NCBI GenBank assembly: GCA_964569795.1
Contig: CAZMVB010000004.1
Coordinates: forward strand, 1-64,000
DNA length: 64,000 nucleotides
Reading direction: 5' to 3'
DNA from: JAHJDS01 sp964569795
GTDB lineage: Bacteria; Desulfobacterota; Desulfarculia; Desulfarculales; JAHJDS01
Made by a program: the position numbers and the translations under genes. Positions 17,738 to 25,248 of this stretch are shown one piece after another (position 1 is the first letter of the stretch; each line of letters begins with the position of its first letter). The notes below the pieces were generated by a model that was given only the letters and a program-made list of their open reading frames with translations, made no database searches and was not told the DNA's origin.

Positions 17738-18672
17738 CCCCCCGCCGGGTCCTGGTCACCGGCGGGGCCGGATTCATCGGTTCGGCCCTCTGCCGCCGCC
17801 TGATCGCCGACGGCCACGACGTCACCTGCCTGGACAACTTCTTCACCGGACGCAAGGAGAACGTGGCCGACCTGTTCGGTCATCCCCGATTCGAACTCCT
17901 GCGCCACGACCTGGTCAACCCGGTCATGGTCGAGGTCGATCAGATCTACAACCTGGCCTGTCCCGCCTCGCCGGTCCACTACCAGGAAAACCCGGTCAAG
18001 ACGGTCAAGACCAACGTCCTGGGGGCCCTGCACATGTGCGGCCTGGCCAAGCGCGTCGGGGCGAGGCTGCTCCAGGCCTCGACCTCCGAGGTTTACGGCG
18101 ACCCCCGGGTCCACCCCCAGCCCGAGACCTACTGGGGACACGTCAACCCCATCGGCCCCCGGTCCTGCTACGACGAGGGCAAGCGCCTGGCCGAGACCCT
18201 GATGATGGACTACCATCGCCAGAACGGGGTGGACGTCCGCATCGTCCGCATCTTCAACACCTACGGACCCCGAATGGCCGCCGACGACGGCCGGGTCGTC
18301 TCCAACTTCATCGTCCAGGCCCTTGGCGGCCGGGACCTGACCGTTTACGGGGACGGCTCCCAGACCCGGTCGTTCTGTTACGTGGACGACATGGTCGAGG
18401 GGATGATCCGGATGATGGATCAGGACCGGGCCCTGGGGCCGGTCAACCTGGGCAATCCCCGGGAAACGTCCATCCTCGACCTGGCCCGGCTCATCCTCGA
18501 GTCGGTCGGCGGGACGTCCCGGATCGTCCACCAGGACCTCCCGGCCGACGATCCGGTCCGCCGCCGGCCGGACGTCTCCCTGGCCCGCAAACTCCTGGAC
18601 TGGGCGCCCCGGGTCGAGCTGGAGACGGGTCTTAAAGCCACCATCGACGACTTCCGGGCCCGGCTATCCTAA
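17734..18672 (+). CDS. UDP-glucuronate decarboxylase-like NAD-dependent epimerase
   Basis: Extended short-chain dehydrogenase that most resembles UDP-glucuronate decarboxylase (UXS), which makes UDP-xylose for polysaccharides. It has TGGAGFIGS at the NAD site (residues 9-17), YNLACPASPVHYQ, STSEVYGDP, the catalytic YDEGK, and RIFNTYGPRM followed by GDGSQTRSFCYVDD. The length of 312 residues is typical. Coupling to fbp suggests use of gluconeogenic sugar phosphates for cell-surface sugar synthesis. A related dTDP- or UDP-sugar epimerase activity cannot be excluded. Confidence 0.85.
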   Translation: MTPRRVLVTGGAGFIGSALCRRLIADGHDVTCLDNFFTGRKENVADLFGHPRFELLRHDLVNPVMVEVDQIYNLACPASPVHYQENPVKTVKTNVLGALHMCGLAKRVGARLLQASTSEVYGDPRVHPQPETYWGHVNPIGPRSCYDEGKRLAETLMMDYHRQNGVDVRIVRIFNTYGPRMAADDGRVVSNFIVQALGGRDLTVYGDGSQTRSFCYVDDMVEGMIRMMDQDRALGPVNLGNPRETSILDLARLILESVGGTSRIVHQDLPADDPVRRRPDVSLARKLLDWAPRVELETGLKATIDDFRARLS

Positions 18673-18694
18673 TCTTTTTGCAGGTGTTTCTATA

Positions 18695-18723
18695 TTGACA
18701 CCCCCCCTGTTTTCGGCTATGGT
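18695..18723 (+). promoter_or_regulatory. Strong sigma70-type promoter ahead of the qrc region
   Basis: Perfect TTGACA and TATGGT are separated by 17 bases, directly after the UXS stop. It would transcribe the small membrane protein gene and possibly qrcABCD about 640 bases downstream. Confidence 0.7.
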
Positions 18724-18830
18724 AGCCGAAATCCACCATGTTGGTCCCCGGGTTTGACCGGGCCGGGGGTTTCGGCCGACAGGTGCCGGACCCGCCCGCC
18801 GGTTCCCCCGGGGAGCACGGGGGAGGGTGG

Positions 18831-19052
18831 ATGTTCGACCTCGGCGCCTGGGGAGCTTTTGAATGGATTCTGGTCGGGACGGCGGCCGCCTTTTTCCTGG
18901 GCCCGCCCCTGATCCTCGGCCTGATCGCCCTGTTTTTCTCCCCCGGCCTGCTGGGACGGGCCGCGCGCCTGAAGGGCGGACTTGATTCCCGGGCGCCGGG
19001 CCCTGATTCGGACCCCCTTGATCGGCGCCCCACGGAGCGCGACATCGAATAG
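18831..19052 (+). CDS. Small membrane protein of unknown function upstream of qrcA
   Basis: The 73-residue reading frame starts at an ATG with GGGAGGG immediately upstream and lies downstream of a strong promoter. It has one long hydrophobic stretch (about residues 12-42, from EWILVG to LIALFF) and a short charged C-terminal tail ending in RPTERDIE. I do not recognise a family. The N-terminus faintly resembles TatB, but there is no amphipathic helix. It could be a small accessory membrane protein or a chance frame; the ribosome binding site and promoter favour expression. Confidence 0.5.
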   Translation: MFDLGAWGAFEWILVGTAAAFFLGPPLILGLIALFFSPGLLGRAARLKGGLDSRAPGPDSDPLDRRPTERDIE

Positions 19053-19366
19053 ACTTGATTGCCCGGCCCTGTGAATGTGGGTTCTATCCCGAGGCGGGCC
19101 GGATTTGTCGGGGGGAGGAATTTGTTGGCCGGCCCGGACCCGGGTCGTCCTTTGAGACGGCGCTGACCGGCCCACGGAAGGCGTTTGCGGGGGGAGGATC
19201 AAGATCAGCCCGTAAAGTCGAAAGGACCGCTCCCCGGACGGGGCGGCGCCCGGCGAGGCCGGAACGGCCTCCGGGAGGAGGACGTCCGTCCTCCCCGGGG
19301 CCGACGAGATATGGCGGGTCGGGGTGACCCCTGGTAGTCAATGCACCCTCAGAGGCAGTGGGTTCC
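19053..19366 (+). other. 314-bp GC-rich leader between the small gene and qrcA
   Basis: No convincing gene is present; an open frame at 19055-19327 has proline- and glycine-rich composition and no good start. Several short hairpins can be drawn, for example GGAGGAC-GTCC-GTCCTCC near 19277. None matches a riboswitch family I know and none is followed by a T-tract. An AGAGG-type ribosome site precedes qrcA at 19351. Confidence 0.5.
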
Positions 19367-20071
19367 ATGCAAGAAGAAAAACAAACCAAACGCTCGTCCA
19401 CCGCGGGTTGGGTCATGTTCGGCGTCGGGTTCGTGGCCAGTCTGGTCGCCGGCTGGCTCTTGTTTCCCTTTGTCCTCTACGGCTCCGCGGACCAACCCCT
19501 GAACTTCAACCATCGCGTTCACGCGGAAAATATGTCCTGCTCCGACTGTCACTTCTTTCGGCCGGACGGCACCTTCTCCGGCGTGCCGGGGTTGAAAAAG
19601 TGCATGAGTTGCCACTCCGAGGCCCAGGGCTCGACCGAGGCCGAAAAGGCGTTTTTGACCTACTGGGCGGCCCGCTACAAGAAGAACCCCACCCTGAAAA
19701 TCCACTGGCTCGAGTATGCCAAGCAGCAACCCTGCGTCTATTTCCCCCACATCGCCCACGTCACGCTCAAGGCCGACGGCGGCTACGATCCGGTCCAATG
19801 CCGGACCTGCCACGGTAATCACGGCCAGTCGGTCCGGCTGCCGGTTTACCAGTACAACCGCCTGACCCGGGTCAGCCGCAACGTCTGGGGAAAATGGATC
19901 GGCGGCGGATTCCCGTTCCTGCCGCTCGATCCGGCCCGTCGGATGAAGATGATGACCTGCCAGAAATGTCATCTCCACGGGTATCGGCTGGTGGGTCCGC
20001 GGGGCAAGGTGCTGGTCGAATACCGGCCCCGCAAGTACGACACCAGGGCCTGTTTCCCCTGCCACAAGTAG
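19367..20071 (+). CDS. qrcA: QrcA, multiheme cytochrome c of the Qrc complex
   Basis: Periplasm-facing cytochrome subunit of the quinone reductase complex, taking electrons from cytochrome c3. The 234-residue protein has an N-terminal membrane anchor (about residues 16-40). Five CXXCH motifs are visible: CSDCH, CMSCH, CRTCH, CQKCH and CFPCH. The best studied Qrc is described as having six hemes; the sixth here may use the unusual QPCVYFPHIAH segment, which has one Cys and a later His. The ATG at 19367 is better spaced from AGAGG than the GTG nine bases upstream. It is the first gene of qrcABCD. Confidence 0.9.
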   Translation: MQEEKQTKRSSTAGWVMFGVGFVASLVAGWLLFPFVLYGSADQPLNFNHRVHAENMSCSDCHFFRPDGTFSGVPGLKKCMSCHSEAQGSTEAEKAFLTYWAARYKKNPTLKIHWLEYAKQQPCVYFPHIAHVTLKADGGYDPVQCRTCHGNHGQSVRLPVYQYNRLTRVSRNVWGKWIGGGFPFLPLDPARRMKMMTCQKCHLHGYRLVGPRGKVLVEYRPRKYDTRACFPCHK

Positions 20072-20091
20072 TCAGCGAAGAGGAAGACGAG

Positions 20092-22491
20092 ATGGCTAAC
20101 GGTTTCAATCGTCGCGGGTTCGTAGGACTGATTCTGGGAGGCGTCGTCGGCATCCACGCCACCCCGGTGATCTGGAAGCTGATGGACGACGTGGCTATCT
20201 GGACCCAGAACTGGTCCTGGGTGCCCGTGCCCAAAGGCGGCGAGGTGGCCTCGACGACCACCTTCTCGCCCATCTGCCGCGGCGGCTGCGGGGTCCGGGT
20301 CCGGCTGGTCAACCCCCGGGACGGGGAGGGCGATCAGGGGGGCCTCAAGGTCGGCGGTCTGGGCGTCAAGGTCGAGGGCGATCCCCATCATCCGGTGACC
20401 CGGGGCGGGGTCTGCCCGACCTGTCTCAGCTCGCTCCAGTACCTCTACGACGACGCCCTGCGGGTCAAGACGCCCCTGGCACGCCTGGGCAAGACGGGCC
20501 CCTTGGTCCCCGTCACCTGGGACGAGGCCATGGGCCGCCTGGTCAAGGCCCTCAAGGAACTGCGGGACAAGGGCCAGGCCCACACCGTGGCCGCCCTGAC
20601 CCAGTCCGGCGGCGGGACCCTCGAGGAGCTGGCGGCCTATTTCCTGACGGCCTACGGCTCGCCCAACTTCCTCCAGATGCCCTCGGGGCGGGACTCGACG
20701 GCCGCCGCCGCGGCGGCCATGCTCGGGGCCGCCGGCGTGGGCTTCGATTTCCCGGAGGCCGATTTCGTCCTCAGCCTCGGGGCCGGGCTGCTGGAGGGCT
20801 TCGGCGACGAGGTTTGGAGCCGCCGGGCCTACGCCGACCTGAGACGGCTGCCGGACAAACCGGACGTCCCCCTGTGGATGGCCGACGCCCGGGCCTCGAA
20901 CACGGCCTCGGCCGCGGACAAATGGCTGCCCGTCAAGCCGGGCACCGAGGGGGTCCTGGCCCTGGGGCTGTGCCACCTGGTGGCGGCCCAAGGGGCCAAG
21001 GTCCCGGCCGGCACGGTCGGCCTGGCCGAGTTTTCCAAGAAGGTCCTGCCGGCCTATGCCCCGGACAAGGTCCTGGCCCTGACCGGCCTGAAGGCCCTCG
21101 GGTTCAAGACGAAAATCCTGTCCGACCTGGCCGCGGCGCTCCTCAAGGCCGAGCGGCCCCTGGTCATCTGGGGCCGGGGCAAGGGCAATCAGCCCGACGG
21201 CCTGTACAACTCCATGGCCGCCCTGGCCCTGAACGCCCTGATCGGGGCCGTGGGCAAGACGGTCAAGCCCGTGGCCGATCTCCCGCTGACCAGGTTCCCC
21301 CAGCCGAAGCTGGACGACGTCGCCCAGAAGGGCCTGAAACAGCCTCGGGCCGACGGGGCCCTGGCGCCCCTGAGCCGGTGGCGGGTCAACGGCCTGTGGG
21401 AGGCGGCGGTCAAGGGCCGGCCCTATCCGGTCAACCTGCTCCTGGTCTTCGGCGCCAACCCGGTCTTCGCCTCCCCGGACACGGGCGCGGCCCGGGCCGC
21501 CCTCAGGAAGATCGGGACCGTGGTCTGCTTCACGCCGCTGATGGACGAGACGGCCCTGGCCGCCGACCTGGTCCTGCCGGCGCCGTTCTACCTGGAGACC
21601 TGGCAGGACGCCTACACCCCCCTGGGCTTCCCCAAACCCGTTTACAGCCTGGGGTCGCCCCTGTTCAAGGTCACCAAGTTCAAGTCCAAACACCCCGGCG
21701 ACGTCCTGATCCAGGCCGCCCGGAAACTGGGCGGCACGGTGGCCGGCAGCTTCGACGTCAAGCGGCCCGTGGTCGTCAAGAAGAAAAAGATCATGAAGGC
21801 CTGGCAGGGCTTCGAGGACGTCCTCAAGTACCGCGTCGCCGGCCTGGCGGGCAAGGGCCAGGTCGGCCCGGCCGCGGCCCCGGCCGATCCGGACAAGCTC
21901 TGGAAGGCCCTGGTCAGGAACGCCTTCTGGGTGAGTGACGCGGCCGCGGCCAAGGCGCCCAAGATCGAGCTGGTCAGCGGCCTGATCGCCCGGCTGGCGG
22001 GGAAACCCGAGGCGGCGGCCAGGGTCAAGGGGCTGGCCCAGCCGGCCCTGGCGGCCCTGCCCCACTACGAGCCGCTGCCCGCCGGGGACAAGAAATACCC
22101 CTACCTGCTGGTGCCCTACGAGCTGTCCAGTCTGAGAGAGGACGGGGTGCCCTTCTCGCCGTTCATGACCAAGATCATGGACGACCACCTGCTCAGGCGC
22201 CACGAATCGTTCGTCGAGATCAACCCGGCCCTGGGCCAGAAACTGGGGCTGTCCTGGGGCGACCTGGTCCGCCTGGTCGGCCCGGGGGGGAGCATCGAGG
22301 TCAGGGTCGATCTGACCGAACGGGCCATGCCGGGCTACGTCTTCGCCCCGGTCGGCCTGGGCCACACCGCCTTTGACCATTTCATCAAGGGCAAGGGGGC
22401 CAACACCCTGGACGTGGTCACCGTCGCCCAAGATCCGCTCAGCGGCCTGCCGGTCTGGCCGACGAGCCGGATCCAGATCGTCAAGGCCTAA
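20092..22491 (+). CDS. qrcB: QrcB, molybdopterin-oxidoreductase-like periplasmic subunit
   Basis: Large periplasmic subunit related to molybdopterin oxidoreductases. Characterised QrcB carries no molybdenum and serves as a structural and electron-transfer subunit. The start gives a Tat signal (NRRGFVGLILGG). A cysteine set follows, CRGGC near residue 63 and VCPTC near 106, able to hold one [4Fe-4S] cluster. The C-terminus has the usual molybdopterin-binding-like domain (LSWGDLVRLVGPGG). The length is 799 residues. The alanine- and lysine-rich middle is typical of high-GC members. It lies between qrcA and qrcC with short gaps. Confidence 0.9.
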   Translation: MANGFNRRGFVGLILGGVVGIHATPVIWKLMDDVAIWTQNWSWVPVPKGGEVASTTTFSPICRGGCGVRVRLVNPRDGEGDQGGLKVGGLGVKVEGDPHHPVTRGGVCPTCLSSLQYLYDDALRVKTPLARLGKTGPLVPVTWDEAMGRLVKALKELRDKGQAHTVAALTQSGGGTLEELAAYFLTAYGSPNFLQMPSGRDSTAAAAAAMLGAAGVGFDFPEADFVLSLGAGLLEGFGDEVWSRRAYADLRRLPDKPDVPLWMADARASNTASAADKWLPVKPGTEGVLALGLCHLVAAQGAKVPAGTVGLAEFSKKVLPAYAPDKVLALTGLKALGFKTKILSDLAAALLKAERPLVIWGRGKGNQPDGLYNSMAALALNALIGAVGKTVKPVADLPLTRFPQPKLDDVAQKGLKQPRADGALAPLSRWRVNGLWEAAVKGRPYPVNLLLVFGANPVFASPDTGAARAALRKIGTVVCFTPLMDETALAADLVLPAPFYLETWQDAYTPLGFPKPVYSLGSPLFKVTKFKSKHPGDVLIQAARKLGGTVAGSFDVKRPVVVKKKKIMKAWQGFEDVLKYRVAGLAGKGQVGPAAAPADPDKLWKALVRNAFWVSDAAAAKAPKIELVSGLIARLAGKPEAAARVKGLAQPALAALPHYEPLPAGDKKYPYLLVPYELSSLREDGVPFSPFMTKIMDDHLLRRHESFVEINPALGQKLGLSWGDLVRLVGPGGSIEVRVDLTERAMPGYVFAPVGLGHTAFDHFIKGKGANTLDVVTVAQDPLSGLPVWPTSRIQIVKA

Positions 22492-22509
22492 TCTCGCGGG
22501 GAATCACCT

Positions 22510-23469
22510 ATGAGCGCCGTCAACAAGCCTCACGCCAAGAAGGTTTCATCGGGCGAAACGATCGTCAAGTACGGGATGGTCATCAACGTTGACAAGTGCA
22601 CCGGCTGCGGGGCCTGCATGGTGGCCTGCGCCTCGGAAAACAACGTCAATGTCCGGCCCGACGAGTCCAACAAGGTCCGGTCCATCACCTGGATGCGGGT
22701 CTATCAGGTGGCCAAGGGCGGGAAGTTCCCCAGTCACGAGGTGGCCCATATCCCCCGGCCGTGCATGCACTGCGAGGGGGGCCGGCACCACGACGCCTAC
22801 GGGCGGCCCATCCGGCCCCTGGACGAGATAGAACACGACAAGCACGGCTCGCCCGACACCCCCTGCGTCAGCGTCTGTCCGCCCACGGCCACGGACTACG
22901 AGCCCGAGGGCGGCATCGTCAGCCAGATCCCGACCCGGTGCATCGGCTGCCGGTACTGCATCGCCGCCTGCCCCTACCACGCCCGCTATTTCAACTGGTA
23001 CGACGGCGACTGGCCCAGCGGCATGGAGCGCTACCTCAATCCCCGGGTCGCCCCCCGGATGCGGGGCGTGGTCGAGAAGTGCACCTTCTGCCACCACCGG
23101 CTGATGGCCGCCCGGGCCAAGGCCACCTATCAGGCCAAGATCGCCGCGGCCAAGGCCAAGAAGACCGGGCCGGTCAAGATCGCGCCGCCCCGGTACCAGA
23201 CGGCCTGCGCCGAGGCCTGCCCGGCCAAGGCGATCAACTTCGGCATCATCAGCGATCCCCGTGATCCGGTGGCCGAGCTGATCAAGGTCGGCTACATCGA
23301 GACCCACAAGACCGCGGCCGCGGGCGGGCCCAAGTGGTACAAGTTCCGGCTGCTGGAGAACCTCCACACCAATCCCAAGATCCACTACATCACCCGGCGC
23401 AAGTGGATCATGGACGCGGCCAACAACTCGCTGACGCGGCCCTTTGCCGCCCAGCTGTACAAGTCCTGA
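22510..23469 (+). CDS. qrcC: QrcC, multi-cluster ferredoxin subunit
   Basis: Periplasmic iron-sulfur subunit that wires QrcAB to the quinone-binding subunit QrcD. Four cysteine groups are seen: CTGCGACMVAC (residues 34-44), CMHC plus CVSVC, CIGCRYCIAAC near 147, and CTFCHH followed by ACAEACPAKA. They can hold three or four [4Fe-4S]/[3Fe-4S] clusters. There is no signal peptide, so it is presumably exported with Tat-bearing QrcB. The length is 319 residues. Confidence 0.92.
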   Translation: MSAVNKPHAKKVSSGETIVKYGMVINVDKCTGCGACMVACASENNVNVRPDESNKVRSITWMRVYQVAKGGKFPSHEVAHIPRPCMHCEGGRHHDAYGRPIRPLDEIEHDKHGSPDTPCVSVCPPTATDYEPEGGIVSQIPTRCIGCRYCIAACPYHARYFNWYDGDWPSGMERYLNPRVAPRMRGVVEKCTFCHHRLMAARAKATYQAKIAAAKAKKTGPVKIAPPRYQTACAEACPAKAINFGIISDPRDPVAELIKVGYIETHKTAAAGGPKWYKFRLLENLHTNPKIHYITRRKWIMDAANNSLTRPFAAQLYKS

Positions 23470-23528
23470 TCCGGCGGCGAACCGGCCGGATCATAGCGAC
23501 GGACAGAACGTTTCGACGAGGTAAGGAA

Positions 23529-24761
23529 ATGGACAAGGCCTTGTTTCCGGAAGGGGTCGAGCGCTGCGACATAAAGCGGTTCGGCGGCTGGATGAACTTC
23601 TGCCTGCTGCTGATCCTGTGGGCGCTTCTGTCGGCCGCGCTGTGTCTGCTCGTGGGCCTCAACCAGACCGGCATGAACGACTACTTCGCCTTCGGGGTCT
23701 GGATCGTGGTCGATCTGGCGGTCATCGCCCTGGGGGCCGGGGCGTTCTTCACCGGGTTCTTGACCCACATCCTCAAGCAGAAAGAGCTGAAGAACATCAT
23801 CAACCACGCCGTGATCATCGGCTTCATCTGCTACTCGGGCGCCATCCTGATGCTGGGGATCGACATCGGTCAGCCCATCCGGGGCTGGTTCGGCTTCTGG
23901 CACGCCAACATCCACTCGATGCTGACCGAGGTGATGTTCTGCATCACCACCTACCTGGTGGTCCTGATCGTCGAGTTCGTGCCGCTGGTCCTGGAGCAGA
24001 GGCAGATCAACCGCGTGGCCGGACCCCACTTCTTCGCCCACAACCTGCACACGATCATGATCGTCTTCGCCGCGGTGGGCACCTTCCTGTCCTTCTTCCA
24101 CCAAGGCTCCCTGGGCGGCATGTTCGGGGTGCTCTACGGCCGGTCGTACGCCCTGCGGGGCGGGTTTTTGATCTGGCCCTGGACCTTCTTCCTGTTCATC
24201 TGGTCGGCCATTGCCGCCGGCCCCTGCTTCACGGTCCTGGTCGCCCGGATCGTCGAAAAGGTCAGCGGCCGGAAACTGGTGCCCGCCCAGACCTATGACC
24301 TGCTGGGCAAGGTCAGCGGCTGGCTCCTGGGGACCTATTTCCTGGCCAAGGTGGTGGACACCATCTACTGGGCCGCGTTCACCGCGCCCGCGGCCGGCCA
24401 CCGCTTCTGGGATTACTTCAAGGACCCGATGTACGGGACATGGCTGCTGGTGCTCGAGATCATCATCTGCACCCTGGTCCCGGCGGTCCTGCTGCTGATG
24501 CCCCGGTTCCGCCGCCGGCGCGGCTGGTTCCTCCTGGCCGCGTTCCTGGCCTGTCTGGGGGTGGTCGTCAACCGCTTCGAGTTCGTCATCCAGACCCTGG
24601 CCGTGCCCGAGCTGCCCTTCGAGCGGTTCATCCGCTACTTCGCCACCTGGCAGGAATGGGGCATCGTCGCCGGGATCATCGGCTACGGCCTCATCATCTA
24701 CTCCCTGGCCTACCGGTACCTGCCGGTCTTCCCCAAGGAGGTCGAGCTGAACGCCAAGTAG
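23529..24761 (+). CDS. qrcD: QrcD, NrfD-type menaquinone-reducing membrane subunit
   Basis: Integral membrane subunit of the NrfD/PsrC family and site of menaquinone reduction. In characterised Qrc this is coupled to charge transfer. The 410 residues hold about ten helices. GTAAGGA lies four bases before the chosen ATG. The gene ends the qrc operon and is followed by a strong terminator. It is the functional counterpart of dsrP: one subunit loads the quinone pool and the other unloads it. Confidence 0.92.
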   Translation: MDKALFPEGVERCDIKRFGGWMNFCLLLILWALLSAALCLLVGLNQTGMNDYFAFGVWIVVDLAVIALGAGAFFTGFLTHILKQKELKNIINHAVIIGFICYSGAILMLGIDIGQPIRGWFGFWHANIHSMLTEVMFCITTYLVVLIVEFVPLVLEQRQINRVAGPHFFAHNLHTIMIVFAAVGTFLSFFHQGSLGGMFGVLYGRSYALRGGFLIWPWTFFLFIWSAIAAGPCFTVLVARIVEKVSGRKLVPAQTYDLLGKVSGWLLGTYFLAKVVDTIYWAAFTAPAAGHRFWDYFKDPMYGTWLLVLEIIICTLVPAVLLLMPRFRRRRGWFLLAAFLACLGVVVNRFEFVIQTLAVPELPFERFIRYFATWQEWGIVAGIIGYGLIIYSLAYRYLPVFPKEVELNAK

Positions 24762-24796
24762 GACGGCCGCGGGCCCGGGGCCCCGTTGAAACGACG

Positions 24797-24833
24797 ACCC
24801 CTCCTCCCCTGGTTGGGGGAGGAGGGGTTTTTT
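24797..24833 (+). terminator. Terminator of the qrc operon
   Basis: A 13-base stem (ACCCCTCCTCCCC with GGGGGAGGAGGGGT) is closed by a short loop and followed by six T residues. Confidence 0.9.
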
Positions 24834-24908
24834 GTTGCCGGAAATGCGGGCCGTCGGAACGGATGGCGTCGAGGTCGATTCTAAAACAAAAAGGTCACGC
24901 CCCCAAAC

Positions 24909-24937
24909 AAAAAGGCCCCTCCGCAAGGGAAGGGACC
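24909..24937 (-). terminator. Probable terminator after nadB and the small membrane gene
   Basis: On the minus strand an imperfect stem of GGTCCCTTCC with GGAGGGGCC ends in a five-T tract. It lies about 44 bases after the stop of the small gene. Confidence 0.55.
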
Positions 24938-24980
24938 TCTCACAATCAGGCGGCCGGGTCGCCCGGGGGCGCCCCGGGGG

Positions 24981-25187
24981 TCAGGCCGATTCGGCCGGGG
25001 CGGCCTCGGTCGGTTCGGCCGGGGGGGCCGCCTCGTGGCCTCCGGCGGACGGGCGCTTGAGGTGCTTGATGGTCATGAAGGCGGCCAGGACCAGTCCGAG
25101 CAATATCCCGGCCAAGGCGGCGTAGAACAACCCGAAGAAGATGAAATGACCGATATCCCAGTGCCACTCGAAATTCCAGGGGATCAT
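24981..25187 (-). CDS. Small single-pass membrane protein downstream of nadB
   Basis: A 68-residue protein starting MIPWNFEWHWDIGHFIFFG, with one strong transmembrane helix (about residues 13-40), a basic IKHLKRPS junction and an Ala/Pro/Glu-rich tail. The aromatic N-terminus (Trp, His, Phe) looks conserved rather than random; I have the impression of similar short proteins in other sulfate reducers. No function is known to me. It lies 61 bases after nadB on the same strand and before a terminator, so it is probably cotranscribed with nadB. Confidence 0.65.
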   Translation of the reverse strand: MIPWNFEWHWDIGHFIFFGLFYAALAGILLGLVLAAFMTIKHLKRPSAGGHEAAPPAEPTEAAPAESA

Positions 25188-25248
25188 GTCTCCCTCCGCC
25201 CGTGATCTTGCTGTGACCGGTCCATTATGCTTGGGGCGGGGGGGGATG

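Noticed and set aside
18831..19052. TatB-like reading of the small protein upstream of qrcA
   Set aside because: The MFDLG start and LGP resemble TatB slightly, but the protein lacks the amphipathic helix and continues as a long hydrophobic stretch, so no Tat role is claimed.
19055..19327. 90-codon plus-strand frame before qrcA
   Set aside because: Proline-, glycine- and arginine-rich with no good start or ribosome site; more likely structured leader sequence.
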